A DNA stretch of 21,107 bases from Pseudomonadota bacterium (GTDB lineage: Bacteria > Pseudomonadota > Alphaproteobacteria > Reyranellales > Reyranellaceae): positions 1-21,107 of the forward strand of contig JAEZHS010000728.1 in the NCBI GenBank assembly GCA_023436825.1, given 5' to 3'. Of this stretch, positions 1 to 6,727 are shown piece by piece (the first letter of the stretch is position 1; each line of letters opens with the position of its first letter). The translations under genes and the position numbers were made by a program. The notes beneath the pieces were generated by a model, which did not search any database, was not told where the DNA came from, and saw nothing but the letters and a program-made list of their open reading frames with translations.

Positions 1-17
1 ATGGCAAGCGGCGATGA

Positions 18-43
18 GGTCCTTCGCTGCGCCCAGGACGACC
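18..43. repeat. REP-like intergenic stem
   Basis: Short inverted repeat: GTCCT at 19-23 pairs with AGGAC at 35-39 around an 11-nt loop. It resembles the CCTTCGCTGCGC-type intergenic palindromes that are common in alphaproteobacterial genomes. It lies just upstream of the first gene and may end transcription of a gene outside the window. Confidence 0.3.
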
Positions 44-68
44 AAAAACTGTTATCCTCCCTAACACA

Positions 69-1163
69 ATGCTCCTGGAAACTCTCCTGCCGCTCGGCAA
101 GGTCGATCCCGGCCTGCGCGCGCCCGAGATACCGCTCGAGCTCGCGAGCATCGGCCGTAATGCGAAGCTGCTCGAGGAGATCGGCTACCACGGCATGGTA
201 GTCGAGGAGACAAAGGACGATCCTTTCGTCATCATGGCGCTCGCGGCCCAGGCGACAGCAAAGCTGAGGCTCGCCACCTCGGTCGCCATCGCTTTCCCGC
301 GCAGCCCGACCGTCACCGCCATGAGCGCCTGGACCCTGCAGAAACTGTCGGGCGGACGCTTCACGCTGGGGCTCGGCACTCAGGTCAAGGCGCATATCGA
401 GCGCCGCTTCGGCGTGCCCGCATCGCCCGCCGGCCCGTGGATCCGCGAGTATGTCGGCGCCGTGCGCGCCGTCTGGGACTGCTGGCAGAACGGCACGAAG
501 CTCGACGTGAAGGGGCCGCACTACAACATCAATCTCATGGTGCCGCTGTTCAATCCCGGCCCGATCGAGCATCCGGAGATCCCGGTCCAGCTCGCCGCGG
601 TCAATCCTGTCATGAGCCAGATCGTCGGCGAGGTGGCCGACGGGCTGCGACCGCATCCGGTCTGCACGCCCTCGTACATCGGCGAAGTCATGCTCCCGGC
701 CGTGCGCGCCGGCGCGGCCAGGGCGGGCCGATCGCTGGACAAATTCCAAGTCTGCATGAAGCCGCTGGTCGCCACGGCGGCCAACGAGGAGGAGCTCGCA
801 AGGAAGGTCGTCGACGTGCGCGCCCGCATCTCCTTCTATGCCTCAACGCCGCAGTACCGCGCGGCCTTCGCCCATCACGGCCTGGGCGATCTCGCCGACG
901 AGCTGAAGCTCCTGTCGCGCGCGCAGCGCTGGGAGGAGATGCCGCGGTACATCACCGACGCCGTCCTCCATACCTTCGTGACGATCGGCACCTACGATCA
1001 GATCGCCCGCAAGCTTAGCGACCGCTACTCGGGCGTGGTCACGCACTGCGAGTTCTCGATCCCGGTCAACGGCGAGGGCGACAAGGAACGCCTGCGCGAC
1101 CTGGCGCAGACGATCCAAGGCCAGAGTCTCGATCAGGCACGCAAGGCGATCGCTGGCACCTAG
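69..1163 (+). CDS. LLM-class flavin/F420-dependent oxidoreductase
   Basis: A 364-aa cytosolic TIM-barrel enzyme of the bacterial luciferase-like monooxygenase family, which uses FMNH2 or F420H2. Family features are visible: the barrel start with LLEEIGYHGMVVEET (about 36-50), LATSVAIAFPRSP (about 78-90), and the hallmark LSGGRFTLGLGTQ (about 103-115), followed by the GPWIREYVGAVRAVW helix. The overall style suits the TIGR03617-like F420-dependent subgroup; substrate and cofactor cannot be read from sequence. The ATG at 69 has no obvious Shine-Dalgarno upstream, so initiation may be weak or leaderless, but the next in-frame Met lies well inside the fold. It stands alone on the plus strand and ends at a strong stem shared with the convergent CobW gene. 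Confidence 0.88.
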   Translation: MLLETLLPLGKVDPGLRAPEIPLELASIGRNAKLLEEIGYHGMVVEETKDDPFVIMALAAQATAKLRLATSVAIAFPRSPTVTAMSAWTLQKLSGGRFTLGLGTQVKAHIERRFGVPASPAGPWIREYVGAVRAVWDCWQNGTKLDVKGPHYNINLMVPLFNPGPIEHPEIPVQLAAVNPVMSQIVGEVADGLRPHPVCTPSYIGEVMLPAVRAGAARAGRSLDKFQVCMKPLVATAANEEELARKVVDVRARISFYASTPQYRAAFAHHGLGDLADELKLLSRAQRWEEMPRYITDAVLHTFVTIGTYDQIARKLSDRYSGVVTHCEFSIPVNGEGDKERLRDLAQTIQGQSLDQARKAIAGT

Positions 1164-1170
1164 CTCATGT

Positions 1171-1231
1171 TCGGACGCGGGTGTCCCGCCCGGTCATGAA
1201 TCATGAGGCGGGCGGGACGCCCGCGGTCCGA
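1171..1231. terminator. Long bidirectional stem-loop between convergent genes
   Basis: Positions 1171-1192 pair with 1209-1231 over 22 bp, with one bulged G (1225) and one G-T pair (1182/1219). The 16-nt loop is built of TCATGA repeats. It starts 8 nt after the stop of the plus-strand LLM gene and abuts the stop of the minus-strand CobW gene, as expected for a shared terminator. No T-run follows on either strand, so it may equally be a REP-type element used as a transcript end. Confidence 0.55.
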
Positions 1232-1232
1232 A

Positions 1233-2186
1233 TCATGACATGACGAGGCAACGATTGAGGCGCGTCCGCAGATCCTCGGTATCGAGTTCCCGACCGATCA
1301 GGACCAGGCGGTTGCTGCCTGTCGCGGAAGCGTCCTCGTCCAGGGTGAAGCGTCCGCCGACGAGGTGGAAGACGTAGCGCTTGCCGGTCTCGGCCAGCCA
1401 TAGGAAGCCCTTGCCGCGGAACAGGCCGGGCGGCCGGTTGTCCAGGAACTCCTGGAAACGGCTTACCGAGAAAGGGCGGTCGCTTTCGAAGGACAACGAG
1501 ACGAAGCCGTCCTCGTCGAGATGCGCATGATGGTGGCCGTGGCCGTCGGCCTTCGGACGATGCAGGTCGACATCGAGGATCAGGGGCAATGGCGCCGCGC
1601 TGCGTGTGGTGCGCAGCAACCGCGCCTCGGCGTTCACCGCACGGATCTTCCCTTCGACGCTGTCGAGGCGTTCCTCGCCGACCCGGTCGCACTTGTTGAC
1701 CAGGATGGCGTCGGCATGGCGGAGCTGGCTGCGCAGGGCATGCCCGTCGAACAGGTCGAGGCCGAACTGCTCGGCGTCCGCCACCGCAACGATGGCATCG
1801 AGCCGCAGGGTGTCGCGGAACTCAGGCCGCAGGAAGGTCTGCGCCACCGGCAGAGGATCGGCCACGCCGGTGGTCTCGACCAGGATGTGGTCGACCGGGT
1901 CTGGCCGCGCCAGCACGCGTACGATGCTGTCCAGAAGGTCGTTGTTGGTCGAGCAGCAGATGCAGCCGTTGCTGAGCTCGATCATGCCGCCTTCGGCCGC
2001 GACGATCAGGTTGTTGTCGATGCCGATCTCGCCCAGCTCGTTCACCAGCACCGCGGCCTTCACGCCGGCGCGGTTCGACAGGATGTGGTTGACCAGCGTG
2101 GTCTTGCCGCTGCCCAGGAAGCCCGTCACCAGCGTCACGGGCAGCTTTTCGGTGCGGCGTGGTGCAGCGAAGGTGGCAGATGTCAT
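1233..2186 (-). CDS. CobW-family GTP-binding metallochaperone
   Basis: A 317-aa G3E-family P-loop GTPase of the CobW/YjiA/ZNG1 type, which delivers Zn or Co to client metalloproteins in the cytosol. Visible motifs are Walker A GFLGSGKTT (22-30), the family metal site GCICC with C75, C77 and C78, ETTG (104-107) for the Walker B/switch region, NKCD (164-167) for guanine specificity, and a histidine-rich stretch GHGHHHAH (215-222) before the C-terminal CobW domain (about 225-315). Its ATG overlaps the stop of the upstream MBL gene as ATGA and has no Shine-Dalgarno of its own, so translation is probably coupled to it. Context suggests that it metallates the MBL enzyme, but that is inference. Confidence 0.93.
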   Translation of the reverse strand: MTSATFAAPRRTEKLPVTLVTGFLGSGKTTLVNHILSNRAGVKAAVLVNELGEIGIDNNLIVAAEGGMIELSNGCICCSTNNDLLDSIVRVLARPDPVDHILVETTGVADPLPVAQTFLRPEFRDTLRLDAIVAVADAEQFGLDLFDGHALRSQLRHADAILVNKCDRVGEERLDSVEGKIRAVNAEARLLRTTRSAAPLPLILDVDLHRPKADGHGHHHAHLDEDGFVSLSFESDRPFSVSRFQEFLDNRPPGLFRGKGFLWLAETGKRYVFHLVGGRFTLDEDASATGSNRLVLIGRELDTEDLRTRLNRCLVMS

Positions 2187-3208
2187 GCGCCGGCGGGTGC
2201 AGCGGCGGCGTCGAATCGATAGCTGGTGCCGACTGCCGACTGGCTGACCCGTTCGCCATAGGCGTCGGCCAGCGCATGCAGCGCCCGCCAGCCGGTGCAG
2301 TGGCCGGCAATGACGTAGCGGATATCGAAGGGTTTCAGCCCCTCCACCGTCTGCGGGATGATGTGCTCCATGACGCCGCCCAGATGCAGGCCACCCATGA
2401 CGGCGTGGATCGGGGTGCCGGGGAACAGTCGGCGCACCTCGGTGCAGACATTGACGATGCCGGCGTGGCTGCAGGCGCTGAACACGATCAGCCCGAGGTC
2501 GCGCACATGGGCGATCAGCATGCGCTCGTCCATCAGGCAGGGATCGGGCCGCCAGTCCTCCGAGTTGTCCTTGCGGCAGAGATGGTCCTCACGGCCGGTC
2601 TCGAAGGAGCTGACCCGCGGGATCTCGCCGCTGTAGTAGAAGTGGCCGTCCAGCAGCAGGCGGGCCTTGCCGTCGTTGACGACCTTGGCGCCGCGCTCCT
2701 CCATCTGGGCCGGCGTCGGCACCCGGGCGGCGGGGAAGATGGTGCCGCTCTTCAGCAGCACGCCGCGCTCGTTGAACATGCCGGGATTGACGTGCACCGT
2801 CACCGCGCCGCGGCCGCGCCGCTTGACGATGGCGTCGATCGCCGCCGGCAGGGCGCCCATGTGGTCCCAGTGGCCGTGGGTGATGGCGATCTCCTCGACG
2901 GTGCCGAGGTCGAGCCCGAGGTTGCGGCAGTTGCGGATGAAGACCGCGCTCTCGGTGCCGGTGTCGAACAGCATCGTATGCTCGCGTGCACCGATCTTCG
3001 AGCGCAGGCGCAGGCCGTAGCCAAGGTTGGCGGCCAAGAGCGTCTCGCCGGAGATCTCGGTGGCGCCGGCCAGCACGACGTTGGCGAACTCCGACACCGC
3101 AAAGGTCGTCTTGCTGACGTAGGTGTCGCTGACATTGTCGGTGAGGACGTCGACGGAGAGGGAATCGATGACGGCGAGGGCAGGCATGTGGTTCGTCTCG
3201 TCGGTCAT
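2183..3208 (-). CDS. MBL-fold metallo-hydrolase
   Basis: A 341-aa metallo-beta-lactamase-fold protein. The metal-binding signature HGHWDH is at 111-116. Later ligand regions are SACSHAGI (about 244-251), GGLHLGG (about 272-278) and AGHCTGWRA (about 301-309). This layout, with a Cys-rich second half, resembles COG1237-type hydrolases sometimes labelled dihydropterin-ribofuranosyl-aminobenzene phosphate synthase; the substrate is unknown. The ATG at 3208 is chosen because a TTG at 3277 would run 35 nt into the preceding kinase gene; an ATG at 3187 is the alternative. It is the third gene of a four-gene minus-strand operon, 34 nt after the kinase stop, and its stop overlaps the CobW start by 4 nt. 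Confidence 0.88.
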   Translation of the reverse strand: MTDETNHMPALAVIDSLSVDVLTDNVSDTYVSKTTFAVSEFANVVLAGATEISGETLLAANLGYGLRLRSKIGAREHTMLFDTGTESAVFIRNCRNLGLDLGTVEEIAITHGHWDHMGALPAAIDAIVKRRGRGAVTVHVNPGMFNERGVLLKSGTIFPAARVPTPAQMEERGAKVVNDGKARLLLDGHFYYSGEIPRVSSFETGREDHLCRKDNSEDWRPDPCLMDERMLIAHVRDLGLIVFSACSHAGIVNVCTEVRRLFPGTPIHAVMGGLHLGGVMEHIIPQTVEGLKPFDIRYVIAGHCTGWRALHALADAYGERVSQSAVGTSYRFDAAAAPAGA

Positions 3209-3242
3209 GGGGGAAGCCACTCTACAGTTGCAACCGGGCGCA

Positions 3243-3788
3243 TTATTGCCTGTCATCGAGCCTCGAGAGAACAACAAAGACGAGATCTTCCAAGGGGTCG
3301 GCGGAATCGAGCCGCAGAACGGGAACTTTCAGAGTCGCCAACCAATCCTCGTGGAGGGCGAGGCTGCGCTGCTCCAGTCCCGCGACGTCGTAGGCCGCCG
3401 CCCATTTCAAGAATTCGACATTGGCAGCCGCCATGTCGCCGCCCGCTTCGATGCGCTTGCCGTAGCGGGCCGCATCGCGCCGTCGCAGTCGCTCCATGCG
3501 CACGGTCGGGTCGAGCTGCAGGAAGACGACAAGGTCGTAAGACGGTTCGACCGGCTTGGCCCATTCCGGCGCCGAACCCGGGAACACCCATTGCCCGGAC
3601 GCGGGAAGCAGCCGAAGGAGCATGGCCTGCCGGTCGTCCTTAGGGCGCTTCGTCGTGAACGGCGGGTTAGTCGGCAGCCAGAAGAGCGAATCGGCGTCGA
3701 CATGGACACACCCGAGACGGCCGGCGAGGGCCGCCCCCAGGGTCGTCGTGCCCGAGCCGGAGGCGCCGAGGATGTGGACGCGGGCCAC
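3243..3788 (-). CDS. P-loop adenylate kinase-like (FlaR/topology-modulation type) protein
   Basis: A 181-aa small P-loop NTPase. The N-terminus runs VHILGASGSGTTTLG, a P-loop (8-16) in which the usual Walker lysine is Thr. It is followed by HVDADSLFWLPTNPPF, a substrate-loop pattern seen in the family annotated as adenylate kinase or DNA topology modulation protein FlaR. An Arg-rich lid (ERLRRRDAARYGKR) comes in the second half. Substrate is unknown. The GTG at 3788 is chosen because it begins directly at the first beta strand, 17 nt after the LLM stop; an in-frame ATG at 3929 would add 47 low-complexity residues and overlap the LLM gene by about 120 nt. Confidence 0.75.
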   Translation of the reverse strand: MARVHILGASGSGTTTLGAALAGRLGCVHVDADSLFWLPTNPPFTTKRPKDDRQAMLLRLLPASGQWVFPGSAPEWAKPVEPSYDLVVFLQLDPTVRMERLRRRDAARYGKRIEAGGDMAAANVEFLKWAAAYDVAGLEQRSLALHEDWLATLKVPVLRLDSADPLEDLVFVVLSRLDDRQ

Positions 3789-3805
3789 GCCGCTGCTTTG
3801 CCGCC

Positions 3806-5017
3806 CTATTCCGCCGCCTGTGCCTTGGCCGGCGCGATCGCCTTCATGGTGCCGCCGTAGCGGTCGGTGAAGGCCGAGGTGTCGATCTCCTCGAGCTGGA
3901 TCTCGCGGTTCAGCACCTGCTCCTTCCATTTCAGGAGCTTGGGATGCGCCTCCTGGAACTCCGGCATCACTTCCTTGGCGAACAGTTCCAGCGATTCACA
4001 GATGTGCTCGTGCGTGTTCTTGCCGGCCTGGTTCAGCAGCACGACCTGATCGATGTTCGATTCCTGGAACCTGCGCAGCTTGCGGCGGATCGTGTCGGGC
4101 GCGCCGATCAGGCCACCGCGCAGCGCCGCCGCATGCGCCTCGGGATTGGCTGCCTTCCACTTCTGGTATTCTTCCCACATGTTGACCGTGCCGGCGGGCG
4201 GCCGGCGGCGGTCGGCCGACTGGCCGTAGAAGCGCAGCGAGAACTGGAAGAAGGTGTCGCCGTCGGCGCGGGCGCGCGCCTCCTCGTCGGTCTTGGCGCA
4301 CATGAAGAACGAGACCAGGGCGATGTTGGGATTGGTCTTGTAGTCGGCCAGAAGCTTCTGCCGCTTCACGAAGGCGTTGTAGTAGGCGTGCACCCAGGCG
4401 TGCGCGGCGTCGGCCGAGACGAACTGGAAGCCGAGTGCGCCCATGCCCCATTCGCCGCACTTGGCCAGGGTCTCGAGCTGCGAGCAGGCGACCCACAGCG
4501 GCGGATGCGGCTTCTGCATCGGCTTCGGCACGACCATGCGCAGGGGGAAGTTGAAGTACTTGCCCTTGTGCTCGGAGGGCCCGTCCTTGAACATCGGGAT
4601 GATGGCGCGCACGGCCTCCTCGAAGACCTCGCGCTTGTTCTCCATGGTGATGTCGAACGGCTCGAGCTCGGTGATCGAGGCGCTTTCGCCCATGCCGAAT
4701 TCGGCCCGGCCGCTCGACAGCAGGTCGAGGCAGGCAACGCGCTCGGCAATGTGGGCGGGGTGGTTGGTGGTGAGCTGCAGGATGCCGTGGCCGAGGCGGA
4801 TCTGCCTGGTGCGCTGGCTGGCCGCCGCCAGGAATGAGGCGGGCGAGGGCGAGTGGGAATATTCCTCGAGGAAGTGGTGCTCGACCTCCCAGGCATAGTC
4901 GTAGCCCAGCTTGTCGGCGAGCTCGAGCTGGGAAAGCGCGTTCTGGTAGAGCCGATGCTCGTCGCCCTCTTTCCAGGGACGCGGCAGTTGCAACTCATAG
5001 AAGATGCCGAACTTCAT
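3806..5017 (-). CDS. LLM-class flavin-dependent oxidoreductase (luciferase-like)
   Basis: A 403-aa luciferase-like monooxygenase. It begins MKFGIFYELQLPRPW, typical of the LuxA-like branch. It has AWEVEHHFLEEYSHSPSP (about 42-59), the conserved LSSGRAEFGMGESAS segment (about 100-114), and GLIGAPDTIRRKLRRFQE near the C-terminal third. It probably uses FMNH2 and O2 on an unknown organic substrate. An excellent Shine-Dalgarno (GGAAGGA) lies just before the ATG at 5017. It is the first gene of a minus-strand operon with the kinase-like, MBL and CobW genes. A perfect 9-bp dyad lies about 135 nt upstream (5151-5176) and could carry its control. Confidence 0.92.
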   Translation of the reverse strand: MKFGIFYELQLPRPWKEGDEHRLYQNALSQLELADKLGYDYAWEVEHHFLEEYSHSPSPASFLAAASQRTRQIRLGHGILQLTTNHPAHIAERVACLDLLSSGRAEFGMGESASITELEPFDITMENKREVFEEAVRAIIPMFKDGPSEHKGKYFNFPLRMVVPKPMQKPHPPLWVACSQLETLAKCGEWGMGALGFQFVSADAAHAWVHAYYNAFVKRQKLLADYKTNPNIALVSFFMCAKTDEEARARADGDTFFQFSLRFYGQSADRRRPPAGTVNMWEEYQKWKAANPEAHAAALRGGLIGAPDTIRRKLRRFQESNIDQVVLLNQAGKNTHEHICESLELFAKEVMPEFQEAHPKLLKWKEQVLNREIQLEEIDTSAFTDRYGGTMKAIAPAKAQAAE

Positions 5018-5150
5018 GCGCTGTTCCTTCCAGGATCACGTTGCCGTGAGCATGCGCGGAAACAGCGGCAATGCAAAGGGCACCGGCTTGTCGCTGTTTC
5101 ACTGGTCAAGACGGCGCTGAAGCATTGCGGCAAGGCCGATTTCGCAGGGG

Positions 5151-5176
5151 TGTCTACGCTTCGCGGCGCGTAGACA
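5151..5176. promoter_or_regulatory. Candidate operator: perfect 9-bp dyad
   Basis: TGTCTACGC (5151-5159) and GCGTAGACA (5168-5176) are perfect inverted repeats around an 8-nt spacer. The site lies between the divergent LLM operon (start 5017) and a small gene (start 5239). GTCTAC/GTAGAC half-sites are of the kind bound by TetR-family repressors. No regulator gene is in the window, so the role is inferred from symmetry and position only. A stem in RNA is the alternative. Confidence 0.4.
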
Positions 5177-5238
5177 TGCCGATGCTGATCTTGGGCCGTC
5201 GGGCCCGACACTTCCGAGTGCTGGCGTTGAGTGCGTAG

Positions 5239-5421
5239 ATGGCCAAGGCGTTCGATCTCCGCGGCTCCCCGGAGTGGGAGACGCGGACCCGGTACTACTT
5301 CCTGTCGACGGTCCGCCATGGCGGACGCTTTTACTGTTGTGTCGAGGAGCACGTGTCCGGCGATTTCAGCGCCGATCATCGTGACAGTCGCTGGCAGGAG
5401 TTCGAGCCGGAGGAGTCGTGA
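5239..5421 (+). CDS. Small hypothetical protein
   Basis: A 60-aa product that I do not recognise. It is rich in aromatic and charged residues, with WETRTRYYFLSTVRHGGRFY (about 13-32), a Cys pair (33-34) and a very acidic end (EFEPEES). It has no signal peptide or membrane segment. An in-frame TAG directly precedes the ATG, so the start is fixed, but the Shine-Dalgarno is weak. The amino-acid mix looks like a real folded small protein rather than a GC-rich shadow frame. It is isolated on the plus strand, ends 27 nt before the convergent hydroxylase stop, and lies downstream of the 5151-5176 dyad. Confidence 0.5.
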   Translation: MAKAFDLRGSPEWETRTRYYFLSTVRHGGRFYCCVEEHVSGDFSADHRDSRWQEFEPEES

Positions 5422-5448
5422 TCGTCGGGGCCTGCTCCCGGCGGCAGA

Positions 5449-6600
5449 TCAATGCTTCCAGGTGAAGGGGAAGAGCTGCTGCCGGACGTAGCCGTTCGGC
5501 ATGTAGTCGCCCAACACGCCGTACGCCTCGGGGAAGCGCCGGTCCGATTTCACGGCCGTACCGAACAGATAGTCGATGAAGGCGAAGTGCGCCGCGTAGT
5601 TGCGATCGATCGCCTCGCGCTCCGAGCTGTGGTGCCAATGATGGAAGTCGGGCGTCACGATCAGCCACTTCAACGGTGCACGGGCAAAGGCGGCCGGCAG
5701 TGCGACGTTGGCGTGGTTGAACACCGCCTGGAAGCCGACGATGACGATGTAGACGTTCATGACCGCTTCGGTGAAGCCGAGCACGTAGAGCACGCCCAGG
5801 ATCGACACGCGCGTGGTCAGGAGCTCGAACAGATGGAGCCGGGAGCCGGCCATCCAGTCCATGTGCTTGGCGCTGTGATGCACCGCGTGGAAGCGCCACA
5901 GGAACGGGATCTCATGATACGCCCGGTGCGTCCAGTACTGGACAAGATCGGCGACCAGCAGCGCCAGGAACAACTCGGCGAAGAACGGCAGCCCGCCGAC
6001 CCACTTCTGGAGCGGTGCATAGACCAGCCAGCCGAACAGGCGGTGGATGGTGAAATTGACGATGACCAGCGCCAGTCCGACGAGAAGATGGTTGATCACG
6101 AAATGCGTGAAGTCGACCTGCCAGTCCGGCCTGAAGACGGGCTGTCCGCGATGCAGCGGAAACAGCTTCTCGATCAGGATGAACACCATGCTGGAGCCCA
6201 GCAGGTCGAGGACGAACCAATCGAGTCCGATATAGGGCGTGTTGTCCGGAAAGTCGCCGACCGGAACGCGATGGCCGCCCGCGGCGACGGCGATTCCGAT
6301 CAGGGCCAGGGCGGTGCCGTTCAGCCAGCGATTGCGCAATCGAATGAGGTTGGCGAGGGCGAGGCCGCCGCCAATGACCATGCCGACGAGCAGCACTTCG
6401 CGAAGGACGGTCACGTCGTACTTTTTGCGCAGATCCGGCGTGGTCAGGTACTCGGGAAAGTGGAAGGCGAGCACCGACAGGACGGAGAGGCCGCCGAGCG
6501 TCAGGGCGATGATGCCGGTGATCTTGCCTTGACCGACCTCTAGGGAACCGGTCTGGCGGAAGACGGCGGTGGGCTTCCTCAGGATCGACGTCGGCTTCAT
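5449..6600 (-). CDS. Sterol desaturase / fatty acid hydroxylase family membrane protein
   Basis: A 383-aa integral membrane di-iron hydroxylase or desaturase (FA_hydroxylase domain). Hydrophobic segments lie at about 28-48, 68-88, 95-110, 126-145, 165-190 and 205-222. The three His clusters that bind the di-iron centre are HRAYH (225-229), HAVHH (238-242) and HHWHH (320-324), and NHAN (295-298) is the usual extra His site. The family hydroxylates or desaturates lipids, sterols or carotenoids; this member's substrate is unknown. The long N-terminal membrane region (about 150 aa) precedes the catalytic domain. It starts at the ATG at 6600 with a poor Shine-Dalgarno and a near-perfect palindrome 13 nt upstream, and it is divergent from an LLM gene. 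Confidence 0.92.
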   Translation of the reverse strand: MKPTSILRKPTAVFRQTGSLEVGQGKITGIIALTLGGLSVLSVLAFHFPEYLTTPDLRKKYDVTVLREVLLVGMVIGGGLALANLIRLRNRWLNGTALALIGIAVAAGGHRVPVGDFPDNTPYIGLDWFVLDLLGSSMVFILIEKLFPLHRGQPVFRPDWQVDFTHFVINHLLVGLALVIVNFTIHRLFGWLVYAPLQKWVGGLPFFAELFLALLVADLVQYWTHRAYHEIPFLWRFHAVHHSAKHMDWMAGSRLHLFELLTTRVSILGVLYVLGFTEAVMNVYIVIVGFQAVFNHANVALPAAFARAPLKWLIVTPDFHHWHHSSEREAIDRNYAAHFAFIDYLFGTAVKSDRRFPEAYGVLGDYMPNGYVRQQLFPFTWKH

Positions 6601-6612
6601 GACACCCGCGCT

Positions 6613-6636
6613 GGTCGGTGCACTCCTGCACCGATC
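6613..6636. promoter_or_regulatory. Palindrome in the leader of the hydroxylase gene
   Basis: TCGGTGCA (6615-6622) pairs with TGCACCGA (6627-6634) around a CTCC loop, extended to 10 bp with one G-T pair. It sits 13-36 nt upstream of the minus-strand start at 6600, so it could hide the ribosome site in mRNA or act as an operator in the 127-nt divergent spacer. Confidence 0.35.
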
Positions 6637-6727
6637 CGTTTACTCCCTTAGCGTATCGCGGCCGTGTTATGACCGCTGCCATTTGTGTCGTCTGTATTGT
6701 CCACTGCGCCCGTAAGAGGAGAACGTC

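Noticed and set aside
1..201. 66-aa plus-strand frame at the left edge
   Set aside because: Its first part is the translation of a REP-like palindrome and the rest overlaps the LLM gene in another frame.
2159..3643. Long plus-strand frame (494 codons) opposite the MBL and kinase genes
   Set aside because: Antisense shadow of clearly homologous genes; no domain is recognisable.
5014..5379. 121-codon minus-strand frame upstream of the LLM gene
   Set aside because: It runs across the operator-like dyad and opposite the better small gene, and its composition is Arg/Ser-rich, typical of a shadow frame.
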